A stretch of 5,592 nt of DNA from Candidatus Babelota bacterium (GTDB lineage: Bacteria > JAGOBX01), in assembly GCA_017999075.1 (NCBI GenBank), contig JAGOBX010000268.1:1-5592 (forward strand), in the 5' to 3' direction. How positions within the stretch are numbered: position 1 is the stretch's first letter; each line of letters opens with the position of its first letter. The notes under the pieces were generated by a model. It was given only the letters and a program-made list of their open reading frames with translations, was not told the origin of the DNA and searched no databases. Positions 1 to 5,478 of the stretch are shown here, piece by piece. Both the position numbers and the translations under genes were made by a program.

Positions 1-3
1 AAT

Positions 4-47
4 AAAAAATATGAACCTGAATTTATTGAATCAGGTTCATATTTTTT
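4..47 (-). terminator. Rho-independent terminator of the leftward operon (probably bidirectional)
   Basis: Two perfect 17-base inverted-repeat arms (4-20 and 31-47) flank a 10-base loop. The core AACCTGA/TCAGGTT pairs are extended by an A/T stem, so the leftward transcript reads as a hairpin running into TTTTTTATT. It begins 24 bases after the spoVG stop codon and so ends the five-gene operon. Because the arms end in A6/T6, the rightward strand also reads as hairpin plus T6, so it could also stop transcription entering from the left edge. Confidence 0.9.
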
Positions 48-71
48 GAGGCCATCTTATTTTTAAATTTT

Positions 72-437
72 TTAAAATGGAATTTCTTCGTCTGATTTGG
101 AATCAGAATCAGAATTTTCAGGTTTTTCTTTTTTAGGTTTAGACGCTGCTTGACCTTCGGAAGCAGATTTTAAAGGTGTTTTTTCAAATTTTTCAAGTAT
201 TAATTCGAAAAGTTTTGCTCTTCCGTCAGCTGTTATTGGATGAAAAATATCTTCCCACTGACCACCTTTAGTTGACCGGGACGGCATTGAAACCCATAAT
301 CCTTTTTGCCCGTCCATTACTTTAAAACCTTTACATACGAAATGTCCGGCAATAACAATGTCTGCAAATGCTTTTACATTGTTCATATTTTCAACACGAT
401 TAATTCTGACATCCGTAAACACTTCATTTAAATCCAT
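72..437 (-). CDS. spoVG: SpoVG-family nucleic-acid-binding regulator with an SSB-like C-terminal tip (121 aa)
   Basis: SpoVG proteins are small site-specific DNA/RNA-binding regulators, known from septation and sporulation control in Bacillus and from gene regulation in Borrelia, Listeria and Staphylococcus. The core (about residues 7-86) shows the family pattern: TDVRINRV at 8-15, VMDGQKGLWVSMPSR at 40-54 and DIFHPI at 63-68. The family core is about 85-97 aa; here it is followed by a roughly 35-residue low-complexity Lys/Ser/Asp/Glu tail ending SDEEIPF. That ending resembles the SSB C-terminal tip (DDDIPF in E. coli), which binds DNA-repair and replication proteins. The start at 437 is chosen because GAGGAG lies 7 bases upstream and homology begins there; an ATG 48 bases further upstream would lie inside dtd. 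It is the last gene of the operon, 19 bp after dtd. The family call is secure; the meaning of the tail is inference. Confidence 0.92.
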   Translation of the reverse strand: MDLNEVFTDVRINRVENMNNVKAFADIVIAGHFVCKGFKVMDGQKGLWVSMPSRSTKGGQWEDIFHPITADGRAKLFELILEKFEKTPLKSASEGQAASKPKKEKPENSDSDSKSDEEIPF

Positions 438-444
438 AGTTTTT

Positions 445-450
445 CTCCTC
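445..450 (-). promoter_or_regulatory. Ribosome binding site of spoVG (decides the start)
   Basis: GAGGAG on the minus strand sits 7 bases before the ATG at 437 and within the 19-bp dtd-spoVG gap. It supports the 121-aa protein over the 137-aa version that starts inside dtd. Confidence 0.85.
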
Positions 451-456
451 TTTAAC

Positions 457-915
457 TTAACGCTTGATTTTATCAGCGCTTTCAAGTATTAGCGTAACAG
501 GACCATCGTTAAATATACCTACTTCCATATACGCCTGAAACACGCCGTATTTTATAATAATATCATTTTTTGTCAAGCAGTAATTTTTCAATTTGTCGAA
601 AAGTTTTTTTCCTGCAGAAATATCGGCAGCTTCTATAAAATCAGGCCTGTTTCCTCTCATGCAACTGCCGTATAAAGTGAATTGCGGAACTATCAGAAGC
701 TCTCCTTTAACCTCTTTTAAAGACAGATTCATTTTTCCGGCGGAATCTTCGAAAATTCTGAGATTAACAATTTTTTCTATTGAATATTCAATATCTTTTA
801 TAGAATCGTCTTTTCTGAATCCTGCAAGAACCAGCAAACCCTGTTTTATTTCATCAATTAAGGTGTCATTTATTTTAACATACGCTGATTTGACTCTCTG
901 AATAATTGTTTTCAT
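457..915 (-). CDS. dtd: D-aminoacyl-tRNA deacylase (DTD), with PQFT in place of SQFT
   Basis: DTD is a cytosolic homodimer that hydrolyses D-aminoacyl-tRNAs (and Gly-tRNAAla), keeping D-amino acids out of translation. The 152-aa length is normal for the family. Recognisable elements are the N-terminal IQRVKSAYVKI (5-15), GLLVLAGF, RIFEDSAGKMNLS (53-65), VPQFTLYG (76-83), GNRPDF (88-93) and the Gly-cisPro motif NDGPVT (136-141), which gives L-chiral rejection. Thr80 of the active site is kept, but residue 77, Ser in the canonical SQFTL motif, is Pro. Pro-Gln at this site is, from memory, a feature of the ATD paralogue of animals, yet NDGPVT is clearly DTD-type. The start matches the family N-terminus. 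I see no good Shine-Dalgarno sequence, so translation is probably coupled to the CNB gene, whose stop lies 10 bp upstream. Confidence 0.95.
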   Translation of the reverse strand: MKTIIQRVKSAYVKINDTLIDEIKQGLLVLAGFRKDDSIKDIEYSIEKIVNLRIFEDSAGKMNLSLKEVKGELLIVPQFTLYGSCMRGNRPDFIEAADISAGKKLFDKLKNYCLTKNDIIIKYGVFQAYMEVGIFNDGPVTLILESADKIKR

Positions 916-925
916 ATTTTTTTAA

Positions 926-1411
926 TTATTTAAAAATATAGTTTTTAGTGGTGAGTTCGAGCCGTCTGCTTAAAGTGCGTGATAAATTAAACAGAATTTT
1001 TATTGTAGTGGTTTTATTCTTTTTCAGCATAATGTTAAAATGGTGTTTACTTAAAAAATATGCTGTTGTAGGAATAATTGTTCGTACAGTGGCAGTACGT
1101 CTGATATTATCTATTAATGACATTTCTCCGAAATAATTAAGATCGCCGAGAGTTGTAATGATAAATTCTTTTCCTGCATCATTTTTTTTTAAAATATTAA
1201 CGCCGCCGGATTTAATTATATACATTCCGTCTGATTCATCGTTTTCGCTGAAAACAACAGAATCTTTATCAAAATTAATTTCGTTTATTTCAAGAGATAA
1301 CTCTTCAAGATCATGCAGAGACAAATTGTCAAACAATTGAACTTTACTTAAAGTTATGACAGTTTCATCATCTGTTGGTTTTACGCTTAAAAGTGTTTTG
1401 AAGAAATTCAT
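926..1411 (-). CDS. Stand-alone cyclic-nucleotide-binding (CNB) domain protein (161 aa)
   Basis: This is a single CRP/PKA-type cNMP-binding domain. LFDNLSLHDLEELSLE (26-41) is the usual leading helix; the beta-roll follows, with IIKSGGVNILKK (65-76). The phosphate-binding cassette lies at 94-109, with FGEMSL then RRTATV; Glu96 and Arg105 are the residues that contact ribose and phosphate in cAMP-binding relatives, so ligand binding is plausible. A C-terminal helix (about 134-152, LSRTLSRRLE) closes the domain. There is no helix-turn-helix, kinase or membrane segment, so it is not a CRP-type transcription factor; it probably acts by binding a partner. That partner may be the MscS-like protein encoded just upstream in the same frame, as in bCNG channels where the two domains are fused. 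Which nucleotide it binds cannot be told. Confidence 0.88.
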   Translation of the reverse strand: MNFFKTLLSVKPTDDETVITLSKVQLFDNLSLHDLEELSLEINEINFDKDSVVFSENDESDGMYIIKSGGVNILKKNDAGKEFIITTLGDLNYFGEMSLIDNIRRTATVRTIIPTTAYFLSKHHFNIMLKKNKTTTIKILFNLSRTLSRRLELTTKNYIFK

Positions 1412-1419
1412 ATTGATTT

Positions 1420-1425
1420 CCCCTT
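1420..1425 (-). promoter_or_regulatory. Ribosome binding site of the CNB gene, overlapping the upstream stop codon
   Basis: AAGGGG on the minus strand lies 8 bases before the ATG at 1411. Its two A residues belong to the TAA stop codon of the MscS-like gene. Termination and re-initiation are thus physically linked, which argues that the CNB protein is translated as a separate polypeptide and in proportion to the upstream protein. Confidence 0.7.
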
Positions 1426-2224
1426 ATCTTTTTTTAATAATATTTTCATAAAATTTTTTATTATCAATTACAATTTCCGATTCAGGACTAAGCAGAACTA
1501 ATGAAAAAAGATTTATTCTGTTAATAACGAATAATTGTTCATTGATGTATATATGATTTCCTATTTTATAAACTGATTTAATAATGAAATGCAGATAAAT
1601 GTTATAAAACACATCGCGGAAACCTATAACCATTATTATTGAAATTGATATTATACTGCATTTTGCTATGAAAATGGAACCATTTAAAAAAGTCTGTTCA
1701 TTAATTCCCAATAATGGTAGAGAATAAAAAATTATTCCGAATCCTCCTGAAACAAGAAACAACCATTCGGCCAATCTGTAATATTTAAAGTTTATAAGAG
1801 CAAGGCATATCCTGAATATTTTCGCGAAAAAGTTCAGAATATAATAATTTATGACTATAAATGCAGCAAAAGAAATTAATTGCGACAATAGTTTTATTAT
1901 TGACCATAAAATAAGGGAAATATCTTCAAACCCGAAATTATCAACTATAACGCATAAGGTTATTGTAATAATTATCCAGTAACAGATTTTTGCTATAATA
2001 CGCGAGGGAACATCTGATATATGATTGGTTATCAATTCGAGAAAACCTATTTTTTCAGCAGCTGCATCAAATTTTGTGATTTTTAGAATTCCTGCGATAG
2101 ATAGGTAGATTAGTTTTGCTATAATCAAACCTATAATCAGTATTAGTACTGAATCAACGTATATCGGCAATTCAGTATTGAATGAATACATAAGATTATT
2201 TATGTTTAAAACAAGTTTATCCAT
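1424..2224 (-). CDS. MscS-like membrane protein lacking the C-terminal cage domain (266 aa)
   Basis: The protein is highly hydrophobic, with about five predicted membrane segments (roughly 22-44, 77-97, 106-134, 150-172 and 183-204). The first segment, followed by LKITKFDAAAEKIGF, resembles the conserved TM-helix module of MscS relatives. The C-terminus reads like the MscS pore helix plus beta domain: GFRDVFYNIY (201-210), then GNHIYIN (222-228), a short strand region, and EIVIDNKKFYENII (250-263). These align by eye with the MscS pattern of G-(E/D)-x-(V/I), strands, then a K(I/V)-x-(I/V)-PN segment and an NII ending. The sequence stops there, so the large alpha/beta vestibule of MscS is absent. 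A mechanosensitive or ligand-gated channel is the best guess. The adjacent in-frame CNB gene suggests a two-gene version of a bCNG channel. The family call is moderately sure; channel activity is inferred. Confidence 0.6.
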   Translation of the reverse strand: MDKLVLNINNLMYSFNTELPIYVDSVLILIIGLIIAKLIYLSIAGILKITKFDAAAEKIGFLELITNHISDVPSRIIAKICYWIIITITLCVIVDNFGFEDISLILWSIIKLLSQLISFAAFIVINYYILNFFAKIFRICLALINFKYYRLAEWLFLVSGGFGIIFYSLPLLGINEQTFLNGSIFIAKCSIISISIIMVIGFRDVFYNIYLHFIIKSVYKIGNHIYINEQLFVINRINLFSLVLLSPESEIVIDNKKFYENIIKKR

Positions 2225-2233
2225 GTAACATTT

Positions 2234-2238
2234 CCTCC
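2234..2238 (-). promoter_or_regulatory. Ribosome binding site of the MscS-like gene
   Basis: GGAGG on the minus strand lies 9 bases before the ATG at 2224, inside the 23-bp gap after the MBL-fold gene. It supports both the chosen start and independent translation within the operon. Confidence 0.8.
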
Positions 2239-2247
2239 GAAATTAAA

Positions 2248-3660
2248 TTATTTGTCAATTTCAATTTTATTTCCGTTAGAAGAAACCTCTATATCCCCGT
2301 CTTCATCAGTCCTATAAATATTTTTCATTATTTTTTTGAGACGTTTGTAAGTTGACGGATGGGGATGATGAAATTTATTGCCTGCTCCTACTTGAATTAT
2401 TCCGTATGATGGTTTGACTTTATCAAGAAATTTTTGGGATGAAGAAGTTTTGCTCCCGTGATGCCCTACTTTTAAAACATCAGAATTTAATGAATTTCCG
2501 AATTTTTTTACTAATTCTTCTTCGCAATCCTCTTCCAAATCTCCGGTAAACAGAAATACATTATTCTTATATTTCATTTGAATTACAATGGACGCATTGT
2601 TTATATTGTCGTAATATTTCCCTTTTGCAGGATGCAGTATTTTTACTGATATATCCTTATCCCATTTAAATTCATCATCGCGTTTTGGAGTTTCATAACC
2701 AATATCGTTTTTTTTAATTTGTTTAAGTATTTCTTTATAAGTGCGGGTTGTAGAAGGATGACCCGAATCGAAAACTTTTATTACTTTAATTCTTTTAAAC
2801 AAGTTTAGAGTTCCTTCGATATGATCTTTGTGAGGATGCGTTAAAACAAGTGTATCAATTTTTTTTATTTTATTTTTTTCTAATATATCAGCTATTTTAT
2901 CACCGTCTTTAGGAGTTTTTCCTGTATCTATAACAAAACATTTTTTTGATGGAGTTATAATTATCTGCGCGTCGCCCTGACCAACGTCAACATAAATGAT
3001 TTTAATTTTTTTTCCTGTTTTTTCTCCTGAAACAGAACTTGTTTTTTTTGTTGTTCCGGAAGATTTTCCGAATATGTCTTGAGCGTCTTTGATTTCAAAA
3101 TCGTCTGAAACTTCAGATTGAGTTTTTATTGGTTCCTGTTCTGTTTCTTCCTGAGAAATATCATCTGAATCATCAGAATCAGTTTTCTGGACGGTTTCTG
3201 CGGTTGCGGCAGAAGTGCCTTGATTGTCTTGTTGAATGAACTGCTGATCAGGAATTTTTGGAGAAGAAGACGAACTTTCGGTTAATTTCTGAAACTGCGG
3301 TTTATAGTAAGAGGTATAATACTTAAATCCGGCAAATCCTATGATCAGTATAAAAACAGCTATTAATCCTGACAATATTATGTTTTTGCTTTTTGAAGGT
3401 TCTGCTATTTCAGGAGAAGAAGATTCTTTTCCGAACAATTCGAATGCAGTTAAGCTGATTGTAGAAATATCCTGCTCATCAACAGTATAAAAAAATATCT
3501 GAAAATCAAAAGAACCGGTCATTACCGGATAAACATCTGATGATTTAAACTGAGGAAGTTTTTCTTTTAATAACTGAATTTTTTTTTCAGATCCTTTGTA
3601 TAAAACCCGCGTTTTCCCGATTTTAATCTGAGGATCTATTATCCAACGTTTATTTTCCAT
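2248..3660 (-). CDS. Membrane-anchored ComEC/Rec2-like metallo-beta-lactamase-fold hydrolase (470 aa)
   Basis: Layout: an unrecognised N-terminal region of about 90 residues, one membrane segment (about 93-112), a long Ser/Asp/Glu/Gln-rich linker (about 125-215), and an MBL-fold domain (about 218-470). The MBL motifs are complete: VDVGQGDA (224-231), IDTG (244-247), metal-binding THPHKDH (274-280), FTGD (371-374), GHHGSKTSS (399-407) and HHPHP (431-435). These are the hallmarks of the ComEC C-terminal domain, thought to act as a nuclease or phosphodiesterase on incoming DNA. The ComEC channel (competence domain) is missing, so this is not ComEC itself. A bitopic protein with the hydrolase outside the cytoplasm is likely, but charges on both sides of the membrane segment leave topology open. 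The substrate is unknown: DNA, nucleotides or a phosphodiester of the cell envelope are possible. It is the first gene of the leftward operon and shows no Shine-Dalgarno site. Confidence 0.85.
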   Translation of the reverse strand: MENKRWIIDPQIKIGKTRVLYKGSEKKIQLLKEKLPQFKSSDVYPVMTGSFDFQIFFYTVDEQDISTISLTAFELFGKESSSPEIAEPSKSKNIILSGLIAVFILIIGFAGFKYYTSYYKPQFQKLTESSSSSPKIPDQQFIQQDNQGTSAATAETVQKTDSDDSDDISQEETEQEPIKTQSEVSDDFEIKDAQDIFGKSSGTTKKTSSVSGEKTGKKIKIIYVDVGQGDAQIIITPSKKCFVIDTGKTPKDGDKIADILEKNKIKKIDTLVLTHPHKDHIEGTLNLFKRIKVIKVFDSGHPSTTRTYKEILKQIKKNDIGYETPKRDDEFKWDKDISVKILHPAKGKYYDNINNASIVIQMKYKNNVFLFTGDLEEDCEEELVKKFGNSLNSDVLKVGHHGSKTSSSQKFLDKVKPSYGIIQVGAGNKFHHPHPSTYKRLKKIMKNIYRTDEDGDIEVSSNGNKIEIDK

Positions 3661-3672
3661 AAATTAAACAAT

Positions 3673-3700
3673 ATTATAATTATCAATTGAATAATTTCAA
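3673..3700 (-). promoter_or_regulatory. Promoter of the leftward five-gene operon
   Basis: Reading leftward, TTGAAA (3700-3695) and a consensus TATAAT (3678-3673) are 16 bases apart, a good sigma-70/SigA-type match. Transcription would start near 3666-3665, only about 5 bases before the ATG at 3660, which fits the absence of a ribosome binding site there. The start site is predicted, not observed, and the surrounding DNA is AT-rich. Confidence 0.6.
3687..3700. repeat. Inverted repeat formed by the two opposing -35 boxes
   Basis: TTGAA at 3687-3691 and TTCAA at 3696-3700 are perfect reverse complements around TAAT. They coincide with the -35 boxes of the two divergent promoters, and the two -10 boxes lie at equal distances from the centre (about 3694). 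A dimeric regulator could bind here and control both directions, but the arms are short and the promoter elements alone may explain them. Confidence 0.5.
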
Positions 3701-3715
3701 GATTTTTTATATAAT
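3687..3715 (+). promoter_or_regulatory. Promoter of the rightward glycosyltransferase unit
   Basis: TTGAAT (3687-3692) and consensus TATAAT (3710-3715) are separated by the ideal 17 bases. Transcription would begin near 3722, about 4 bases before the ATG at 3726, giving an almost leaderless mRNA; no Shine-Dalgarno sequence is visible. Its -35 region overlaps that of the leftward promoter, so polymerase can probably occupy only one of them at a time. Confidence 0.62.
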
Positions 3716-3725
3716 AAATACAGCC

Positions 3726-4586
3726 ATGAAAAATTTTGAACCTTTTGTAGATGTAATAATAACAACTTTTAACAGACCGGGCTTTTTAGAAGAGTCGATT
3801 GAAAGCGTTGAAAATCAAACTTACGGAAATATAAATATCATAATTGTTGATGACGGTTCGGAAAAACAGATTAAATTATTTCCTTCTTTGAAAAAAAGAA
3901 AAAAAAATATATATTATATTTATCAGAATAATTCAGGTATAAGTTCTGCAAGGAATACAGGAATAAAGTTAAGCAAATCGAAATATATTGCGTTTCTTGA
4001 CGATGATGATTTATGGGTTAAAAATAAAGTTGAAAAGCAAATGAATATTTTACTGAATACAGAATACAGTGTTTGTTATACAAATGAGAAGTGGATGAGA
4101 AATGGAAAACATCTTAACCAGCACAAAAAACATCAGAAATATTCAGGAGATATTTTTGATAAAGTTTTAAGTTTATGCATAATAAGTCCGTCATCAATTC
4201 TTTTGGAAAAAAAAGTGTTTGACACAATTGGAATGTTTGACACTGACTTCGAGGTATGCGAGGATTATGAGTTATGGCTGCGCCTTGCACTGAAGTATAA
4301 AATATATTTTTTAGATGAACCTTTGATAATAAAACAGGGCGGTCACAATGATCAGTTATCCAGAAAACTGCCTGTTATGGACAGTTTCAGAATAGATGCT
4401 TTAAAAAAATTACTTGATAATTATAATTCTTCAATGGATTCATATAAAATAAAAATAGTGATTGCCGAACTTGAAAAAAAAAGTAGAATAATTATTAATG
4501 GCTGTATAAAACGCGGGCTTAACGATGAAATTGAAAAATATGAACGAATTATTAAAAGTTGTAAGGCAAAATACGGATTATTGTAA
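3726..4586 (+). CDS. Family 2 (GT-A fold) glycosyltransferase (286 aa)
   Basis: A cytosolic sugar-nucleotide-dependent transferase, most likely for a cell-surface polysaccharide, LPS O-antigen or protein glycan. The GT2 motifs appear in order: VDVIITTFNRP (8-18), IVDDGSE (40-46, nucleotide binding), GISSARNTGI (71-80), the metal/nucleotide-binding FLDDDDLW (90-97, containing DXD), and CEDYELWLRLA (178-188), whose acidic ED pair fits the catalytic-base region. There is no membrane segment. The ATG at 3726 is chosen because GT2 homology starts within about 8 residues; a longer version from a TTG at 3687 would run through the promoter -10 box. Its last codons overlap the next gene, implying coupled translation. 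The sugar and acceptor cannot be deduced, and no other glycan genes lie in the window. Confidence 0.9.
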   Translation: MKNFEPFVDVIITTFNRPGFLEESIESVENQTYGNINIIIVDDGSEKQIKLFPSLKKRKKNIYYIYQNNSGISSARNTGIKLSKSKYIAFLDDDDLWVKNKVEKQMNILLNTEYSVCYTNEKWMRNGKHLNQHKKHQKYSGDIFDKVLSLCIISPSSILLEKKVFDTIGMFDTDFEVCEDYELWLRLALKYKIYFLDEPLIIKQGGHNDQLSRKLPVMDSFRIDALKKLLDNYNSSMDSYKIKIVIAELEKKSRIIINGCIKRGLNDEIEKYERIIKSCKAKYGLL

Positions 4587-5478
4587 AAATTCCGGCGACC
4601 ATAAAATTTTATCAGGGAAATACAGTTTTTCTATTTTTGATGCTGAAAAATTCACGGAATATATAGAAATTACCGGATTTCCGGTAATTGAAAATAAGAA
4701 TGAATATATTCCGCTAATAGGTTTTAAAAATTATAATTTGAACGAAATCCGCATTTTCAGGATATTAAACAGTATTCTGACTCCTGAACATCATTTGTAT
4801 ATGCTGAATTATGAATTTGAAAAATTCGGGCTTAAAAATCCTGTTATAACTGCTGAACTTATAAAATATTATAATTCTGAAGTAGGCAGTTCAGGATTAC
4901 ACGAATATATGAAATTCAATAATATAAAACCTGTTAAAGAAAACCTTGAATTTTTTTTATGGCTTGCAGATGAAACCGAATATGTGAAAAAAATGCTGAT
5001 TGAAACAAATCTGTCAAAAGATATTATTGAACTGCTTAGAAATCTTAGCAGGGAAATACAGATTTTTTTATTGGAATTATTTGTGAAAATCAATTTATCT
5101 CTGAATGATAAAAAACATGCTGTAAATTATATTTTCGATTTAGTTCAGTCTGGCAAAACAGATATTGAAAAAATTATTAATGAAATAAATTGTTTGACAT
5201 TTGAAAAGCAGACCGCTCCAGTTAAAATACTGGATTATTTGAAAAAATTAAGATTTCCTGTTTTGTCAGGGTTAATCCTTGAAAAAGACGAAATTGTAAA
5301 TAAGCTGAATACCGGTAAAATAAAGTTTGAATACGATAAAACATTTGAATCTCCGGGAATTAGCTGCAAAATTAAATTAGAAAAATCGGAAGATACCGAA
5401 ACAATAATTGAATATTTTCGTGAAAAAAAATTTTTGATAGAAAAATTTTTGGATGTAAATGAACAAAAATTATTTTGA
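4525..5478 (+). CDS. Degenerate ParB-like protein (up to 317 aa)
   Basis: This is a tentative assignment by pattern. Residues about 27-80 resemble a ParB N-terminal domain: ILSGKYSFSIFDAEKFTEYIEITGFPVI, then YIPLIGFKNYNLNEI. The second stretch stands where ParB has its GERR-type box; here the arginines are gone (GFKNY), so CTP binding and clamp activity are doubtful. The helical middle (about 136-220, with LSREIQIFLLELFVKINLSL) resembles the region after ParB's HTH in ParB-like proteins of Geobacter-type bacteria. The C-terminal part (about 234-310, ILDYLKKLRFPVLSG) fits the same proteins as I remember them. It has no membrane segment or signal peptide. The start is uncertain: ATG at 4525 or at 4540, neither with a clear ribosome site. 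Both lie inside the glycosyltransferase gene, so the overlap is 62 or 47 bases. It could equally be called hypothetical. Confidence 0.6.
   Translation: MKLKNMNELLKVVRQNTDYCKNSGDHKILSGKYSFSIFDAEKFTEYIEITGFPVIENKNEYIPLIGFKNYNLNEIRIFRILNSILTPEHHLYMLNYEFEKFGLKNPVITAELIKYYNSEVGSSGLHEYMKFNNIKPVKENLEFFLWLADETEYVKKMLIETNLSKDIIELLRNLSREIQIFLLELFVKINLSLNDKKHAVNYIFDLVQSGKTDIEKIINEINCLTFEKQTAPVKILDYLKKLRFPVLSGLILEKDEIVNKLNTGKIKFEYDKTFESPGISCKIKLEKSEDTETIIEYFREKKFLIEKFLDVNEQKLF

Noticed and set aside
438-485. Longer SpoVG start at 485
   Set aside because: The extra 16 residues overlap dtd, do not match SpoVG, and the ribosome site GAGGAG supports the start at 437.
593-901. Open frame on the plus strand within dtd
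   Set aside because: It lies wholly antisense to a well-supported gene with all DTD motifs; its peptide has no recognisable pattern.
948-1340. Two open frames on the plus strand (948-1136 and 1158-1340) within the CNB gene
   Set aside because: They are antisense to a clear CNB domain, short, and rich in residues expected from reverse-reading AT-rich codons.
926-1411. CNB protein as a CRP/FNR-type transcription factor
   Set aside because: The protein ends after the helix that closes the CNB domain; there is no room for or trace of a helix-turn-helix.
3000-3300. Ser/Asp-codon repeats in the MBL linker as a DNA repeat element
   Set aside because: The repetition reflects a low-complexity acidic protein linker; there is no regular repeat unit or spacing such as a CRISPR array would show.
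2248-3660. Full-length ComEC DNA-uptake channel
   Set aside because: Only one membrane segment is present and the multi-helix competence domain is absent; only the MBL-type domain is shared.
3687-3725. Longer glycosyltransferase start at a TTG (3687)
   Set aside because: This stretch holds the -35 and -10 boxes and the extra residues lie before the normal GT2 beginning.
4869-5093. Minus-strand open frame inside the ParB-like gene
   Set aside because: Ser/Ile/Phe-rich shadow peptide opposite a long coherent gene, with no ribosome site or family pattern.
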